The notes beneath the pieces were generated by a model. That model saw only the letters and a program-made list of their open reading frames with translations. It was not told the origin of the DNA and ran no database searches. 64,000 nt of DNA from Okapia johnstoni (taxonomy: Eukaryota; Chordata; Mammalia; Artiodactyla; Giraffidae): positions 24,117,405 to 24,181,404 of the forward strand of contig CM044322.1 in assembly GCA_024291935.2 (NCBI GenBank). The letters are read 5' to 3'. A program made the translations under genes and the position numbers. Below are positions 22,274-33,716 of this stretch, one piece after another (position 1 is the stretch's first letter; the number at the start of each line of letters is the position of its first letter).

Positions 22274-23249
22274 ACTTCAGTTCAGTTTAGTTCATTTGCT
22301 CAGTCGTGTCTGACTCTTTGCGACCCCATAGACCGCAGCACACTAGGCCTCCCTGTCCATCACCAGCTCCTGGAGTTTACCTAAACTCATGTCCATTGAG
22401 TCGGTGATGTCATCCAACCATCTCATCCTCTGTTTTCCCCTTCTCCTCCTGCCTTCAATCTTTCCCAGAATCAGGGTCTTTTCCAATGAGTCAGCTCTTT
22501 GCATCAGGTGGCCAAAGTATTGGAGTTTCAGCTTCAACATCAGTCCTTCCAATGAACACTCAGGGCTGATCTCATTTAGGATGGACTGGTTGGATCTCCT
22601 TGCAGTCCAATGGACTCTCAAGAGTCTTCTCCAACACCACAGTTCAAAAGCATCAGTTCTTCTGCGCTCAGCTTTCTTTATATTCCAGCTCTCACATCCA
22701 TACATGACTAATGAAAAAACCATAGCTTTGACTAGACGGACCTTTGTTGGCAAAGTAATGTCTCTGCTTTCTAATATGCTGTCTAGGTTGGTCATAACTT
22801 TCCTTCCAGGGAGTAAGCGTCTTTTAATTTCATGACTGCAGTCACCATCTGCGGTGATTTTGGAGCCCAGGAAAATAAAGTCAGCCATTGTTTCCACTGT
22901 TTTCCATATCTACTTGGCATGAAGTGATGGGACCAGATGCCATGATCTTAGTTTTTTGAATGTTGAGCTTTAAGCCAACTTTTTCACTCTCCTCTTTCAC
23001 TTTCATCAAAAGGCTCTTTAATTCTTCTTCACTTGTTGCCATAAGGGTGGTGTCATCTGCATATCTCAGATTATTGATATTTCTCCTGGCAATCTTGATT
23101 CCAGCTTGTGCTTCATCCAGCCCAGCATTTCTCATGATGTACTCTGCATATAAATTAAATAAGCAGGGTGACAATATACAGCCTTGACGTACTCCTTTTC
23201 CTATTTGGAACCAGTCTGTTGTTCCATGTCCAGTTCTAACTGTTACTTA
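22274..23249 (-). mobile_element. BovB LINE 3' half with RT and C-terminal domain
   Basis: Reverse BovB of about 975 bp. The complement encodes the RT palm (FNLYAEYIMRNAGLDEAQAG, YADD) and, after a frameshift near 22,890, the C-terminal domain (ITADGDCSHEIKRRLLPGRK, MYGCESWNIKKAERRRTDAF). GTTACTT occurs at both boundaries, so a short target duplication is possible. Confidence 0.92.
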
Positions 23250-23384
23250 AATCATTATAAAATAATGAATTACATTACATTTTACCAGTAAATTTGGTAT
23301 TGGTTTGGCTGGTATTGATTCAGTTCCCATGAGCTTGTTTACATAGGAGAACAGATCAGTGAAAAGATTTTTTTTGTCAAAACA
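23250..23384. other. AT-rich intron
   Basis: Nothing recognised. Confidence 0.4.
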
Positions 23385-23735
23385 TTTGAGTTCTACTCTC
23401 AGGAAATTTCAATTATATAGTACAATTATTAACTATAGTCATTGTGTTATATATTAGGTCCTGGGATCTTTTCCATCTTCTGACTGAAGTTTTTACTTTT
23501 TTTCCAATCTCTCCCTATTTCCCCCACTCCTCAAGCCCCTGGTACCACTTTTCTACTCTGTTTCTATGGGTTTAATTTTTTATTTTAGATTTTCCCATAT
23601 AAGTGATACCATGTGGTATTTGGCTTTTTCTCTCTGACTTATTTCACTTGGCATAATGCCCTTCAGGTTCATCCATGTTGTTACAAATGATAGAATTTTC
23701 TTTTTTTAAGGGTCATTAATTGTGTGTATATATGT
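23385..23735 (-). mobile_element. L1 3' UTR/ORF2-end fragment
   Basis: Reverse-oriented L1 text typical of older elements ('accatgtggtatttggctttttctctctgac', 'ttcatccatgttgttacaaatg'). Confidence 0.75.
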
Positions 23736-23920
23736 GAACACTATTGATTTTTGCAACATAAGAAGCCGTTGGCCTAAAATTAAGGGACATTTGGGTGAAG
23801 AACTGTGGTAGATAACTCTTTAAGAAGATGTATGCCATTGATTTGTGGATGATTCTCAGAGATCACATTTGTATTCAGGATTTCCTTTTAAATATTGGAG
23901 AATTGGACAATTTTGATTCA

Positions 23921-24062
23921 AAGGAAGGATGATGAAACAGTTCTTACAATCTCATCTCTTTGATCTGAAGGAAGGATGATGAAACAGTTCTTACAGTTTT
24001 AGCTCTTTGATCCAAAACAAGGAGGATGAAGCAGTTCTTACAGTCTGAGCTCTCTGTACTAC
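23921..24062 (+). repeat. three-copy minisatellite, 47-51 bp unit
   Basis: The block AAGGAAGGATGATGAAACAG...TTCTTACA...CTCTTTGAT occurs at 23,921, again at 23,968 and in diverged form at 24,019 (AAGGAGGATGAAGCAGTTCT). The periods are 47 and 51 bases. It is not a known satellite that I recognise. Confidence 0.85.
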
Positions 24063-24239
24063 CAACTTCTCGTCTGCTGGGAAATGCCTTGTTTTCTGTT
24101 TGAGCCAAAGACATTTGTGTGCAGTTTGTAGGTTGTTGATGGAACCACCTTTGATTCTGGTAAGGCTTTGGTTTCTCAACCTGGCCACGCTCAAACAAGC
24201 ATGATTGAAACTAAATACTGTTTTAAAGTCTGCCTTTCC

Positions 24240-24487
24240 CTACAATCAGTAAATATTTGTTAAAGGTGGAGGAATAGCCAGGTCTTGAGCTGGGAACTGG
24301 GGATAGAAAGGTGAATGAATTCAGCAACCTTGATCAAGTTCACAGTTAGCAGAAAACAGATGTGTAAATAGATGATATGTGATGAAACAAGGTACAGTGA
24401 TAGCTCAGAGGAGAGATTAGTCAGCTTTACATGAAAGTGTTGGACATGGTCAAGGAAGGCTTTATAGAAGAGGCAATATGTTGAGTT
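24240..24487. repeat. old interspersed repeat, family not identified
   Basis: The wording ('gtacagtgatagctcagaggagag ... ggtcaaggaaggctttatagaagagg') resembles the same mammal-wide ancient family seen near 3,100, 29,650 and 36,850. Confidence 0.35.
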
Positions 24488-24603
24488 TTGTTTTGGTTGC
24501 ACCACGTAGCACTTGGGATCTTAATTCCCTGACCACGAATTGAACCTGTGTCCCCTGCAGTGGAGGTGTGGAGACTTAACCACTGGACCACCAAGGAAGT
24601 CCA
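24488..24603 (-). mobile_element. CHR-type SINE
   Basis: Reverse CHR with terminal ACCACTGGACCACCAAGGAA. Confidence 0.85.
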
Positions 24604-25520
24604 ATATATGGAATCTTGAATAATGATCAAGAGTTTATCAGACAAAGGAAGTTGAAGGATAGGGTGTGGTAGGCGGCAGTAACTGCAGTATCAGATAGTA
24701 ACTGCAATAGCAGATTGTTAAAATATTTTTGCTATCCTGGTGTATTTACCTACTATTTTAGGTGATGAAATACTGGCCTTTTTATAGGTATAATAGTTTT
24801 ATTTGGTATTTTAAACATATGAAATCAGAGTCATTTTTGGATTGAGAACAATTTCAATGATTTAATTGCTCAGTGTATATAAAAAAGACAAACTGGAGAT
24901 TACAAATGTAGATGGTCCATATTGTGGTATTGCAAATTCTATTGTAAGAATAATTCTTGAGTTCACAAGCCTCCCAAACAAGTAGAATGTGAATCTCACA
25001 GCTTTGAAATTGGTAGGGAAACTGAAATGGACTCTATATAGGTGGAAACTAAAAAAGACAAATATGAGCCATCAGTGTTTTCTTTGGAAAAAAAGATTAC
25101 AACCTTCTCTCAATAGAAAGATTGCAATTCTATTGAAAAATCAAAAAACTGTTCAGATATATCTCTTTTAAAATTAGAAATGAGATAATTTGATGGAAAG
25201 TGTTTGGTGTTGGTTTATAACTACTTCCAACTAATGTTGAGTGAGAAAAACTTCAATAGCTGAAAAAATTTGCACAGAAATGTCCTGTTGAAACCATTGA
25301 CCCACTTAAAAAATAAAATAATGTTTTATTTGTGATTTCCATGATTATAGTTTTTTAATCTTTAATAGTATTTGCTTTTCAATCTTTAATTTTTATTAGT
25401 TTTATCTGACAGTTTATATTGCTAATTGAATGACAGTATATACTTAACATTTGTTTGATAGTTATGCTTTTATCTGATATTTTATGTTTATATATTTTTG
25501 TATTTAAAATGTATTAGTCT
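24604..25520. other. AT-rich intron, single-copy
   Basis: No exon with family similarity and splice sites was seen. Confidence 0.4.
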
Positions 25521-26155
25521 TGGACTTCCTTGATAGCTCAATGGATAAGAATTCGCCTTGCAATGCAAGGGAAATGGTTCGATTCCTGGTCTGGGAAGAT
25601 TCTACGTACCATGGAGTAGCTAAGCCTGTGGGTCACAACTGCTGCTGCTGCTAAGTCACTTCAGTCGTGTCCGACTCTGTGCGACCCCATAGACAGCAGC
25701 CCACCAGGCTCCCCTGTCCCTGGGATTCTCCAGGCAAGAACACTGGAGTGGGTTGCCATTTCCTTCTCCAGTGCATGAAAGGGAAAAGTGAAAGTGAAGT
25801 CACTCAGTCGTGTCCGACTCTTAGCGACCCCATGGACTGCAGCCCACCAGGCTCCTCTGTCCATGGGATTCTCCAGGCAAGAGTACTGCAGTGGGGTGCC
25901 ATTGCCTACATACCATGGAGTAGCTAAGCCTGTGGGTCACAACTACTGAGCCTGAACTCTAGAGCCTACAAGCCGCAACTGCTGAAACCTGTCCACCTAA
26001 AGCCTGTGCTCTGCAACAAGAGAAGCCCCTGCAAAGAGAAGCCTGCACATTACTAGCAAGAGTACTCCCTGCTCACTGCAGCTAGAGAAAGCTCATGAGA
26101 AGCAACAAAGACCCAAGGCAGCCAAGAATAAAAATAAATTAATTCAAAAAAATTG
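25521..26155 (+). mobile_element. CHR-type SINE split by BOV-A2
   Basis: The head (GGACTTCCTTGATAGCTCAA, box B GGTTCGATTCC) lies left of the BOV-A2. The body (ACAACTACTGAGCCTGAACT onward) lies right, ending in an A/T-rich tail. Confidence 0.88.
25641..25905 (-). mobile_element. BOV-A2 SINE with unusually long target duplication
   Basis: Reverse BOV-A2 inserted in a CHR SINE. A 34-base exact repeat flanks it at 25,607-25,640 and 25,911-25,944. This extends to 39 bases with one mismatch if 25,602 and 25,906 are taken as the starts. Confidence 0.9.
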
Positions 26156-26439
26156 AAGAACAAAAAATTAAAATGGGTATTAGTTTCACTAATTTAAAAA
26201 ATGAATTCTGAACTCAATTTTACAAGTACTGGTATTAATGCTAAGTAAATGTAAAATTTATACTTAAAAAAAATTTATCAGGCAGAAAAGACCAGCATAT
26301 GCAAAATTATAGAGGCATGAAACGATATGATTTGGAGAATTCAAAGAGTCTGGTACTGCTGGTGGTAGGCAGATTATGAAAAATATTCTAGGTAAGTGAG
26401 TATTTGCTCCATGACCTGTTACTTGTTTGTGACTATCAT

Positions 26440-26561
26440 CATCTCAGTTTGGGGATTTTGACCTTATCAATGACCTTCCTCAATTTAAGCAACCTTGAGA
26501 AAAGTTCTTATCCTCTCTGTGCTTTTTTTTTTCCTTATCTGTAAATGAGAACAATACTACT
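26440..26561 (+). repeat. MIR SINE, 5' part (split by L1)
   Basis: The MIR reads to GTAAATGAGAACAATACTAC and resumes at 27,331-27,430 (TTGTACATCATAGGATTGTA). Confidence 0.65.
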
Positions 26562-27330
26562 CCCACTGCTGTGCATACACACCAAGGAAACCAGAATTGA
26601 AAGAGACACGTGTACCCCAGTGTTCATCGCAACACTGTTTATAATAGCCAGGACATGGAAGCAACCTAGATGTCCATCAGCAGATGAATGGATAAGAAAG
26701 CTGTGGTACATATACACAATGGAATATTACTCAGCCATTAAAAAGAATACATTCGAATCAGTTCTAATGAGGTGGATGAAACTGAAGCCTATTATACAGA
26801 GTGAAGTAAGCCAGAAAGAAAAACACCAATACAGTATACTAACACATATATATGGAATTTAGAAAGATGGTAACGATAACCCTGTATGTGAGACAGCAAA
26901 AGAGACACAGATGTATAGAACAGTCTTTTGGACTCTGTGGGAGAGGGCGAGGGTGGGATGATATGGGATAATGGCATGGAAGCATGTAAATTATCATATG
27001 TGAAATGAATCGCCAGTCCAGGTTCGATGCATGATACAGCGTGCTTGGGGCTGGTGCACTGGGATGACCCAGAGGGATGGGATGGGGAGGGAGGTGGGAG
27101 GGGGGTTCTGGATGGGGAACACATGTACACCCATGGTGGATTCATGTCAATGTATGGCAAAAACTACTACAATATTGTAAAGTAATTAGCCCCCAACTAA
27201 AATAAATAAATTTATTAAAAATAAAAAAAAAAGTTTGGGAAAAAAAATAAAATCAAGAATATGACCTGTCCCCCCCCCAAAAAAAAAATGTACGGCAAAA
27301 CCAATACAATATTGTCAAGTTAAAAAAAAA
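26562..27330 (+). mobile_element. bovine-type L1 3' end, 5'-truncated
   Basis: The ORF2 C-terminus (EWIRKLWYIYTMEYYSAIKK, FESVLMRWMKLKPIIQSEVS) is followed by the characteristic 3' UTR with a G-rich tract near 27,077-27,107 and poly(A) at about 27,225. A 13-bp target repeat, GAACAATACTACT, lies at 26,549-26,561 and 27,331-27,343. The segment between the first poly(A) and the right repeat contains a C9 tract and a second short copy of the L1 3' terminus (AATACAATATTGTCAAGTT), so the tail is compound. Confidence 0.93.
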
Positions 27331-27439
27331 GAACAATACTACTTTGTACATCATAGGATTGTAGTGAGAATTAAATGAGTTGATACTTGTGGAGCACATA
27401 GAACAGTGCCTGTATAGAGGAGAAGATTGCTTTTCCTCT

Positions 27440-28430
27440 TGTCTGATCTTTTGCCTTACTGTGAACTGCATGCTCAGTTGACTCTCTCTATTTAATAACC
27501 AGTAGTCTTTCATGTAGAGATTATTTTTCTCTTGGAACCAATTCTGATTTTTCAGTATTCCATTTATGGTCCCTTTCTTCCTGCTGAGATTTCTGACATG
27601 TAACCTTCTGTATCTCACTTCTGGGTTCAATTATTCGTTGCCAATATCATGGGAGAACTTTAGGAAAATCCCCCCTCTTGTCTGGATGCTTTTGAAATCA
27701 TCTTATTTAAATGTTCTTCTTCTCCTGGGAAGGCTATGGAATTAATGTAGTACAAAGATCTGTGTGTTTCCTTCTAGAAAATACACCATCTCCCACAAGG
27801 GGAAAAAAAACAAACCACATATGAAGATTTCAAATTCCTTGGCAAAAGCCTCTCTCTGTTTATAAATCATGTATTCTTATTTTTAAACTATGTATATTAA
27901 AAAATAGGAAAAAATTTAGATGTTACTGCTGGCCTTTTTTTTTTTTTTTTTGCTATTGGCCTAAAACATTGTATTTAGTAGTAACTTCAGCCCTGAGAAA
28001 AGCAATGTAAGGTCCAGAATATCTCATTTGAAATGGCCTCCTGCTCATGCTATCGTGGTGTCTTTTCCATAGATAGTGTCCCCTTTCCCAACAAATCAGG
28101 GACTATAGGCCATTTGGCTGAAGAAAGACATCTTTGGGAGGGTGATATCAGGGTAATTCTTGGCTCCCAGTTTTGTGGGGTAGTTGCCTCAGTACATTGA
28201 AGAAACAACTTTCTAATTTGATAGCTCACAGTTTCAGTTTTAATTCAAATGATTAATTTCCAAATCAAAGGCATACAGAGTTGTAGTAATTTGTATGGTT
28301 GTGTTAACAGTAATGGAGTAATTAGAGGTTGATGAAAATTTCTTAGACTAAAGTCATAAATCTAATTGTGTTCCAGTAGATGACTGTTAGGGAGATTGCC
28401 ATTTTCCTCAGAAGATGTTGAAGAGCTCAG
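27440..28430. other. intron, mostly single-copy; first copy of a local duplicate
   Basis: No gene recognised. A block from 27,945 to about 27,982 (GCTATTGGCCTAAAACATTG onward) recurs at 28,863. Confidence 0.45.
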
Positions 28431-28439
28431 ATTGCCTGT

Positions 28440-28640
28440 GTTGATTACTTGTGTCCATCATTTACTGGCTATGTGCCTTGGGCAAGTTTAACTTCTCTGG
28501 ACCTCTGTTTCCTTATCTGTAAAATGAAGATTATAATAGTTGTGACCTCATAGGTATTTTTTTTTGCCTAAATGAACTACTAAATGAACATTTACTATAT
28601 GTAAAGCACTCAGTTATGGACTCTTTGTAATACTGCCTGC
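28440..28640 (+). repeat. MIR SINE
   Basis: MIR core 'tactggctatgtgccttgggcaag' and 'cttatctgtaaaatgaagat'. A 45-base BovA-like scrap follows at about 28,619-28,665. Confidence 0.75.
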
Positions 28641-28665
28641 CAGGCTCCACTGTCCATGGGGGCAG

Positions 28666-29645
28666 GTAAGGAAGCTTGCAAGGTAGTAGTAGCAAACTGA
28701 CTCACTGCTGGGTTTCTCTCCTGTAAGCAAGTACAGAGTTAACAGGCTGTGTCGTTAACAAAGCAAAGAAGTGATTAACATTTTCACCTTCTGTTAGGAT
28801 TTTTATTTGTAAACATAACCATAGTCACCGTTGGTGATAATATATCAATTTGCCTTTTTTTTGCTATTGGCCTAAAACATTGTATTTAGTATAAACTATA
28901 TTCAAAGCTGGTTGATTTAACACCTTCTAACAATTTCTCCAATAATCTTCTGTAAGAATGTATGTATAATATACATACATGGTTAAAGACCATTTTCTGA
29001 GAGACCTCGGCAGAGTGGACCATTCCTTAAATGTTTAAAAGAATGGCATACTTGAGGAATATGTTTGATTCCCCAGGTAGAAACAATTGTAATAATTTAA
29101 AATGGTTTGCTAGGCAAAATTAATCCATGGTGTTGGAAGTCTGAATAGCAGGTTTCATTATGGCATGAGGAAGGGTACTTCTGGGGCATAATACTCTTTT
29201 TTCTTAATTTAGTGACTGTTAACATGGTATGCTCATTTGTGAAAATTCATTGAGCTGTACCCTTGTAAATTTTGTGCTTTTCTGTGTGTGTTTTGTGCTT
29301 TAATCAAAGGTCAAAAAAATAGGTACTATTTTGAGTTTTACTGTTTTTCTTACAATATTTCCTTAACCTGTAGAATAGAGCTTAGATATTTCAGGAAAAT
29401 ATACCTGTGTAATTATGTATGTGACAAACATTGGTTATAAAACTAGTACCAAGGACATTCATGGCATTCATTTTGTGTAGTTCTCTGCATTTGTGTTTCT
29501 AGGATTACAAGCATAGCATTGTTGTGGTACATAGCTATGTTGTGGTACATAGATTGTTTCTGCTCTCTGGACATTTGTTATATGTGGGGTGATGAACTAT
29601 AGACACAACCTACAGTTAAATATCAGAAAGAGTATAATTAAGAGT
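28666..29645. other. intron, single-copy; second copy of the local duplicate
   Basis: The copy at 28,863-28,900 matches 27,945-27,982. Otherwise unrecognised. Confidence 0.45.
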
Positions 29646-29649
29646 TAAA

Positions 29650-30340
29650 ATCAGCAGAGCAGGTGGTTCATGCTATCGGGTGGTCAGAGAATATGAAGTC
29701 AGAGTATGTTGGAGTTGAGATGGGCCTTGAAGAAATGGTGGGATTTGTATACACAGACTAAGGAGAAAGGGTGTGAGCAAAACCTTATGACTGAAAGTGA
29801 CGTGTTGGGGAAACAGTGATGAGATTGCCTTACTGCAAGAGCAAGTCAATATAATTTACACAAGCAGGCTACAGCACAGGCAGGTTTATAAAAGAGAAGT
29901 AAGTACATGGGCTCTTGAATCAAATTGCTTGAGTTGAAATACTGGTGTCTCTACTTGAAACCTATGTGACCTTGGGAAAGATGCTTAAATTCTTTATACT
30001 TCAGTCTTAATTTCCAGAAAAGGAGGCCCACAGTAGTCCTTATCTCTTGGGGGAGTTGTGAGAATGAGATGAGATGCTATAAACCATGTCTTAGCACAGT
30101 GCCTGTTGGGTGATCACACTTGAAGTATGACGCTGCTATTATTCCAGTCAGATCATACCTCCAAATGTCAGGCTAGGGTGTTTACATTTCATTTTTGTAG
30201 CCATTGGGGGCCACTGGAAGATTTTATATAGAAGAGGAAGAGGATTAAAGTGATATTTAGAAAGATTCATATGGCAGCCTTAAGGAGTTGTTAGTCAGTA
30301 AAATAAAAAGGGAACTGGGAGGATTAATAGAAGTAAGGAA
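29650..30340. repeat. ancient repeat region containing a MIR
   Basis: A MIR spans about 29,905-30,112 ('cttgaaacctatgtgaccttggg'). The flanks resemble the mammal-wide ancient family ('gccattgggggccactggaagatttt'). Confidence 0.45.
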
Positions 30341-30554
30341 ATTGAGGGAAGGTAGCATTTTTGGGAAGAAAAAGATGAGTTATATTTTGTAGATTATTTG
30401 GTATATAATTGTCCACTTACACTAAATATTTTCGAGGGCCCATATTTCTGTCAGTTACCTTCAATTTTATGATCAGATGCATAAGCAAAAAGAAAATAGC
30501 AAAAAATTTAATTGGTCTCCTCATGAATAATTAGTTGTAGGTGAAATTCACATT

Positions 30555-30777
30555 CATGCATGTTAAGTTGCTTCACTTGTCTCCAACTCTTTGCCACCTT
30601 GTGGACTGTAACTGCCAGGCTCCTCTGTCATTGCGATTCTCCAGGCAAGGATACTGGAGTGGGTTGCCATGACCTCCTCCAGGGGATCTTCCTGACCCAG
30701 GGATTGAACCCATGTCTCTTATGTCTTCTGAATTGGCAGGTGGGTTCTTTATCACTAGCACCACCTGGGAAGCCCAG
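30555..30777 (-). mobile_element. Bov-tA SINE
   Basis: Reverse Bov-tA flanked by exact AATTCACATT at 30,545-30,554 and 30,778-30,787. Confidence 0.92.
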
Positions 30778-30796
30778 AATTCACATTATATAATTT

Positions 30797-31028
30797 TTAT
30801 TTATTTATTTATTTAAAAATTAATTTATTTTATTTGGAGGCTAATTACTTTACAATAGTGTAGTGGTTTTTGCCATACATTGACATGAATCAGCCATGGG
30901 TGTACATGTGTTCCCCATCCTGAACTGCCCTCCCATCTCCTTCCCCATCCCATCCCTCAGGGTCATCCCAGTGCTCCGGCCCTGAGCACCCTGTTTCATG
31001 CATCAAACCTGAACTGGCGATCTACCAA
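30797..31028 (-). mobile_element. bovine-type L1 3' end, 5'-truncated
   Basis: Reverse L1 3' UTR with poly(T) start. A 19-base target repeat with two mismatches lies at 30,778-30,796 and 31,029-31,047, and shares its first ten bases with the adjacent Bov-tA target. Confidence 0.9.
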
Positions 31029-31163
31029 AATTCACATTGCATAATTTAAAATCCAGTTTTGAAGAATGACCCATGGTACTTAAAAAAATACAATCCAGGA
31101 ACAAACTTTGCTGTAACTTTTCTGAAAGTTTCAGGCTTATGAGCGTAGAGTTTCATTGGTTTT

Positions 31164-32000
31164 TGTCAGTGAATGGAAGTCCACGGGCCCGACATGCAGT
31201 GAGACCAAACAATACCAAAACATGAGTCTGGAGCAGAGAAAGGTTTATTGCAGGGCCATGTAAGTAGATGGGTGGCTCATGCCTTAAAAAACCCAGGAGC
31301 TCCCTGAAAGCTCTCAGCAAAGCCCTTTTATAGGAAAGGTGAAGGAGGGGGCGTGGTTAGTTGTTGTAGACTTCTTGGTGTCAGATCCTTAGTTCTTGAG
31401 GTCAGGTCATGGCTAGGTAAAACTCTACCAAAGCAAATGTTATTCTCTATTCTACAAGAAAGGGCAAGGTTCCGATCCTCAACTTTTGCCCTCCATGGTC
31501 CAGGCCCTGGCTAAAAGGAGGGGCCAGTAACCCTACCCAGGAGCATTCGTTCAGCACCCAGTCTGGGTCCTCCTGCCAGTGCTCAGGTCCAGCTGAGGAG
31601 TCAGATCTCAGCAGGTGGCACCCTCAGGGCCAGGTCCCCAGATCCCGCCCAGCTGTCATCACTTTGGGAGCCAGGTGCCTAGGACCAACTGGCCCTCAGT
31701 CTGCCCAAATGGGGGCCAGGTCCCATGGACTACGACCTGTGGAGACCACCACCCTTAGGTTAGAGAAATAGGGATAGGTCATCAGCTGCTTCAGGGCCTG
31801 AGCCTGTCCAGTGGGCGCCATGGGGAGGCTCTGGAGCTCTGCAGGACACAGCCCTCAGCCTGTACCTGGACCCCCCAGCTCACCAGCTGATCCTGAGGTT
31901 GGAGGGCCTGGAGGGCCTGGAGGGCCCCGAGGAGAAGGCTGCAGTCTGCCTCACATAGCACACTCTGCCCTGAGGACCACTGTGTGCCCTCCCCGCCCCA
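31164..32000 (-). mobile_element. endogenous-retrovirus LTR-like element (boundaries approximate)
   Basis: Read on the minus strand, a TATA box (CCTATAAAAGG, plus 31,324-31,334) is followed about 80 bases later by AATAAA (plus 31,244-31,249) and a short U5-like end with TTTGGTCTCACTGC. This is a standard LTR core. Upstream (plus 31,480-32,000) the sequence is GC-rich and U3-like, with a triplicated GGAGGGCCT. No internal coding region is seen. The outer boundary and target duplication were not established. Confidence 0.6.
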
Positions 32001-32425
32001 TTTCAATTTCCTTCTCCCTAATGTCCATCTGTTTAGTTTGGGTCCTTATAGTCTTAGAGGAATTAGACCTACCATTTCCTAGTAATGAAGATAAAAGACT
32101 ATAATGCTATAAACTAGTGTTCTGTTTCCAGATCAGTGATGCAATTGTAAGGATTCATGGTAATGTAGCTGTGGAGTGTCAAAAATGCTAACTACTCAAC
32201 GGTAAGTTAAACATTTGTTTAATTAAGACTTAACAAGAATATAAACCACTTCCATTTCTTGCTCTAATGATCAGAGTAGGAGTCACCTGGAGAGGTTTAC
32301 AGGGTTGAGGACTCCCTACCCCAGAGACTCCTCCATGCTACTGAAAATTTGACTATTAGAGATCAATTTCTTTGGGTTTTCAAGGTTTATAGACTTTTTA
32401 ATTGTTCAAGTGTCCTATATTAAAA
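32001..32425. other. intron, single-copy
   Basis: Nothing recognised. Confidence 0.4.
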
Positions 32426-32430
32426 GAAAT

Positions 32431-32431
<1 letters not shown>

Positions 32432-32505
<74 letters not shown>
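32432..32505 (+). repeat. compound (AC)n(AT)n microsatellite
   Basis: About 20 AC units run directly into about 16 AT units. Confidence 0.97.
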
Positions 32506-32509
<4 letters not shown>

Positions 32510-32699
32510 TAGTTGACCAGAACTCTGAAGGTATGGAACAAATATTCATGGAAATGTGGGAGTAATGTTGTGTTAAGGAAGAGTGAAAATAAGGAACAGA
32601 TTCTGAAAAGTGGAACCATAAGTAAACTTCTAATAATCCACAGTAACGCAAGGCAGAACTTATTCCTTTCTGTTATTTGTTAAGACTATAGCATTATCT

Positions 32700-32969
32700 T
32701 GGAGAAGGCAATGGCACCCCACTCCAGTACTCTTGCCTGGAAAATCCCATAGACGGAAGAGCCTGGTAGGCTATAGTCCATGGGGTCGCTAAGAGTCAGA
32801 CACGACTGAGTGACTTCACTTTCACTTTTCCCTTTCATGCACTGGAGAAGGAAATGGCAACCCACTCCAGTATTCTTGCCTGGAGAATCCTGGGGACGGT
32901 GGAGCCTGGTGGGCTGCCATCTATGGGGTCGCACAGAGTCGGACCCAACTGAAGCGACTTAGCAGCAGC
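32700..32969 (+). mobile_element. BOV-A2 SINE
   Basis: Forward BOV-A2 ending in (AGC)n. Exact 12-bp target repeat ATAGCATTATCT at 32,688-32,699 and 32,970-32,981. Confidence 0.95.
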
Positions 32970-33412
32970 ATAGCATTATCTGTTACTTACAAAGGATTTT
33001 TTAAAGTTTTTTTTCTTTTTATTGATGGGAGGTATATTATAAATCTGTCATGTTTTTCTGGGATTCTTTTATATATTGTTAAGAAAATCTGTCCGTCTCA
33101 GCCTGTCATTTTTTTTTTTTAAATATAGAAACCATACTTTAAGAAATTGAGGTGACTGATAAACAAAAGTGAAACGTTTTAAAAACTGATGCGTCTTATC
33201 AACAGAAGTTTGAAATTTAAAAAAAGTGTTGATACTTAACTCATTTATTATACTGAAAAGGGGACTTAAAAATTTATACTTAAAAATTAATCTGTTCCTT
33301 ATTGTTTCCATACTATTTTAACAATTTGAGATGGGAAATTAAACATCTCCACGTGGCCATAAAATTTGCTCAGGAAACAAAGAGAAATCACAAAAATTGC
33401 TTAAATCAGAGA

Positions 33413-33418
33413 TTTATT
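33413..33418 (-). terminator. TEX50: candidate TEX50 polyadenylation signal AATAAA
   Basis: A canonical hexamer on the minus strand, 300 bases after the TEX50 stop codon. No repeat intervenes. The actual cleavage site is unknown. Confidence 0.4.
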
Positions 33419-33716
33419 GAAACACTAAATCAAGATTCTATTCTACAGTTTGCTTAATGATTAGCAATCTAACATATTAAAAAGAACAAAACACTTAAAC
33501 ATGAAGTGGTGGTTGTATATGGTCTTTCCTGTAGTACTTTTTAGTAAGCATGGATGCTGTTTTAGCTGAATAGAAATAACTTTTCAGTACAGACTTCATT
33601 GGAAAGTTTCAGTAAAGAATTTAGCCAAAAAATTACAAAGCATCTCAAAGAAACACTTTTGTCCTTCCATGATTTCCCTCAATAGATTTCTTGTGTAGTC
33701 TCCATAGTTGACTGAG

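Noticed and set aside
23921..24062. CRISPR-like direct repeats
   Set aside because: There are only three diverged units without regular spacers in a vertebrate intron; it is a minisatellite.
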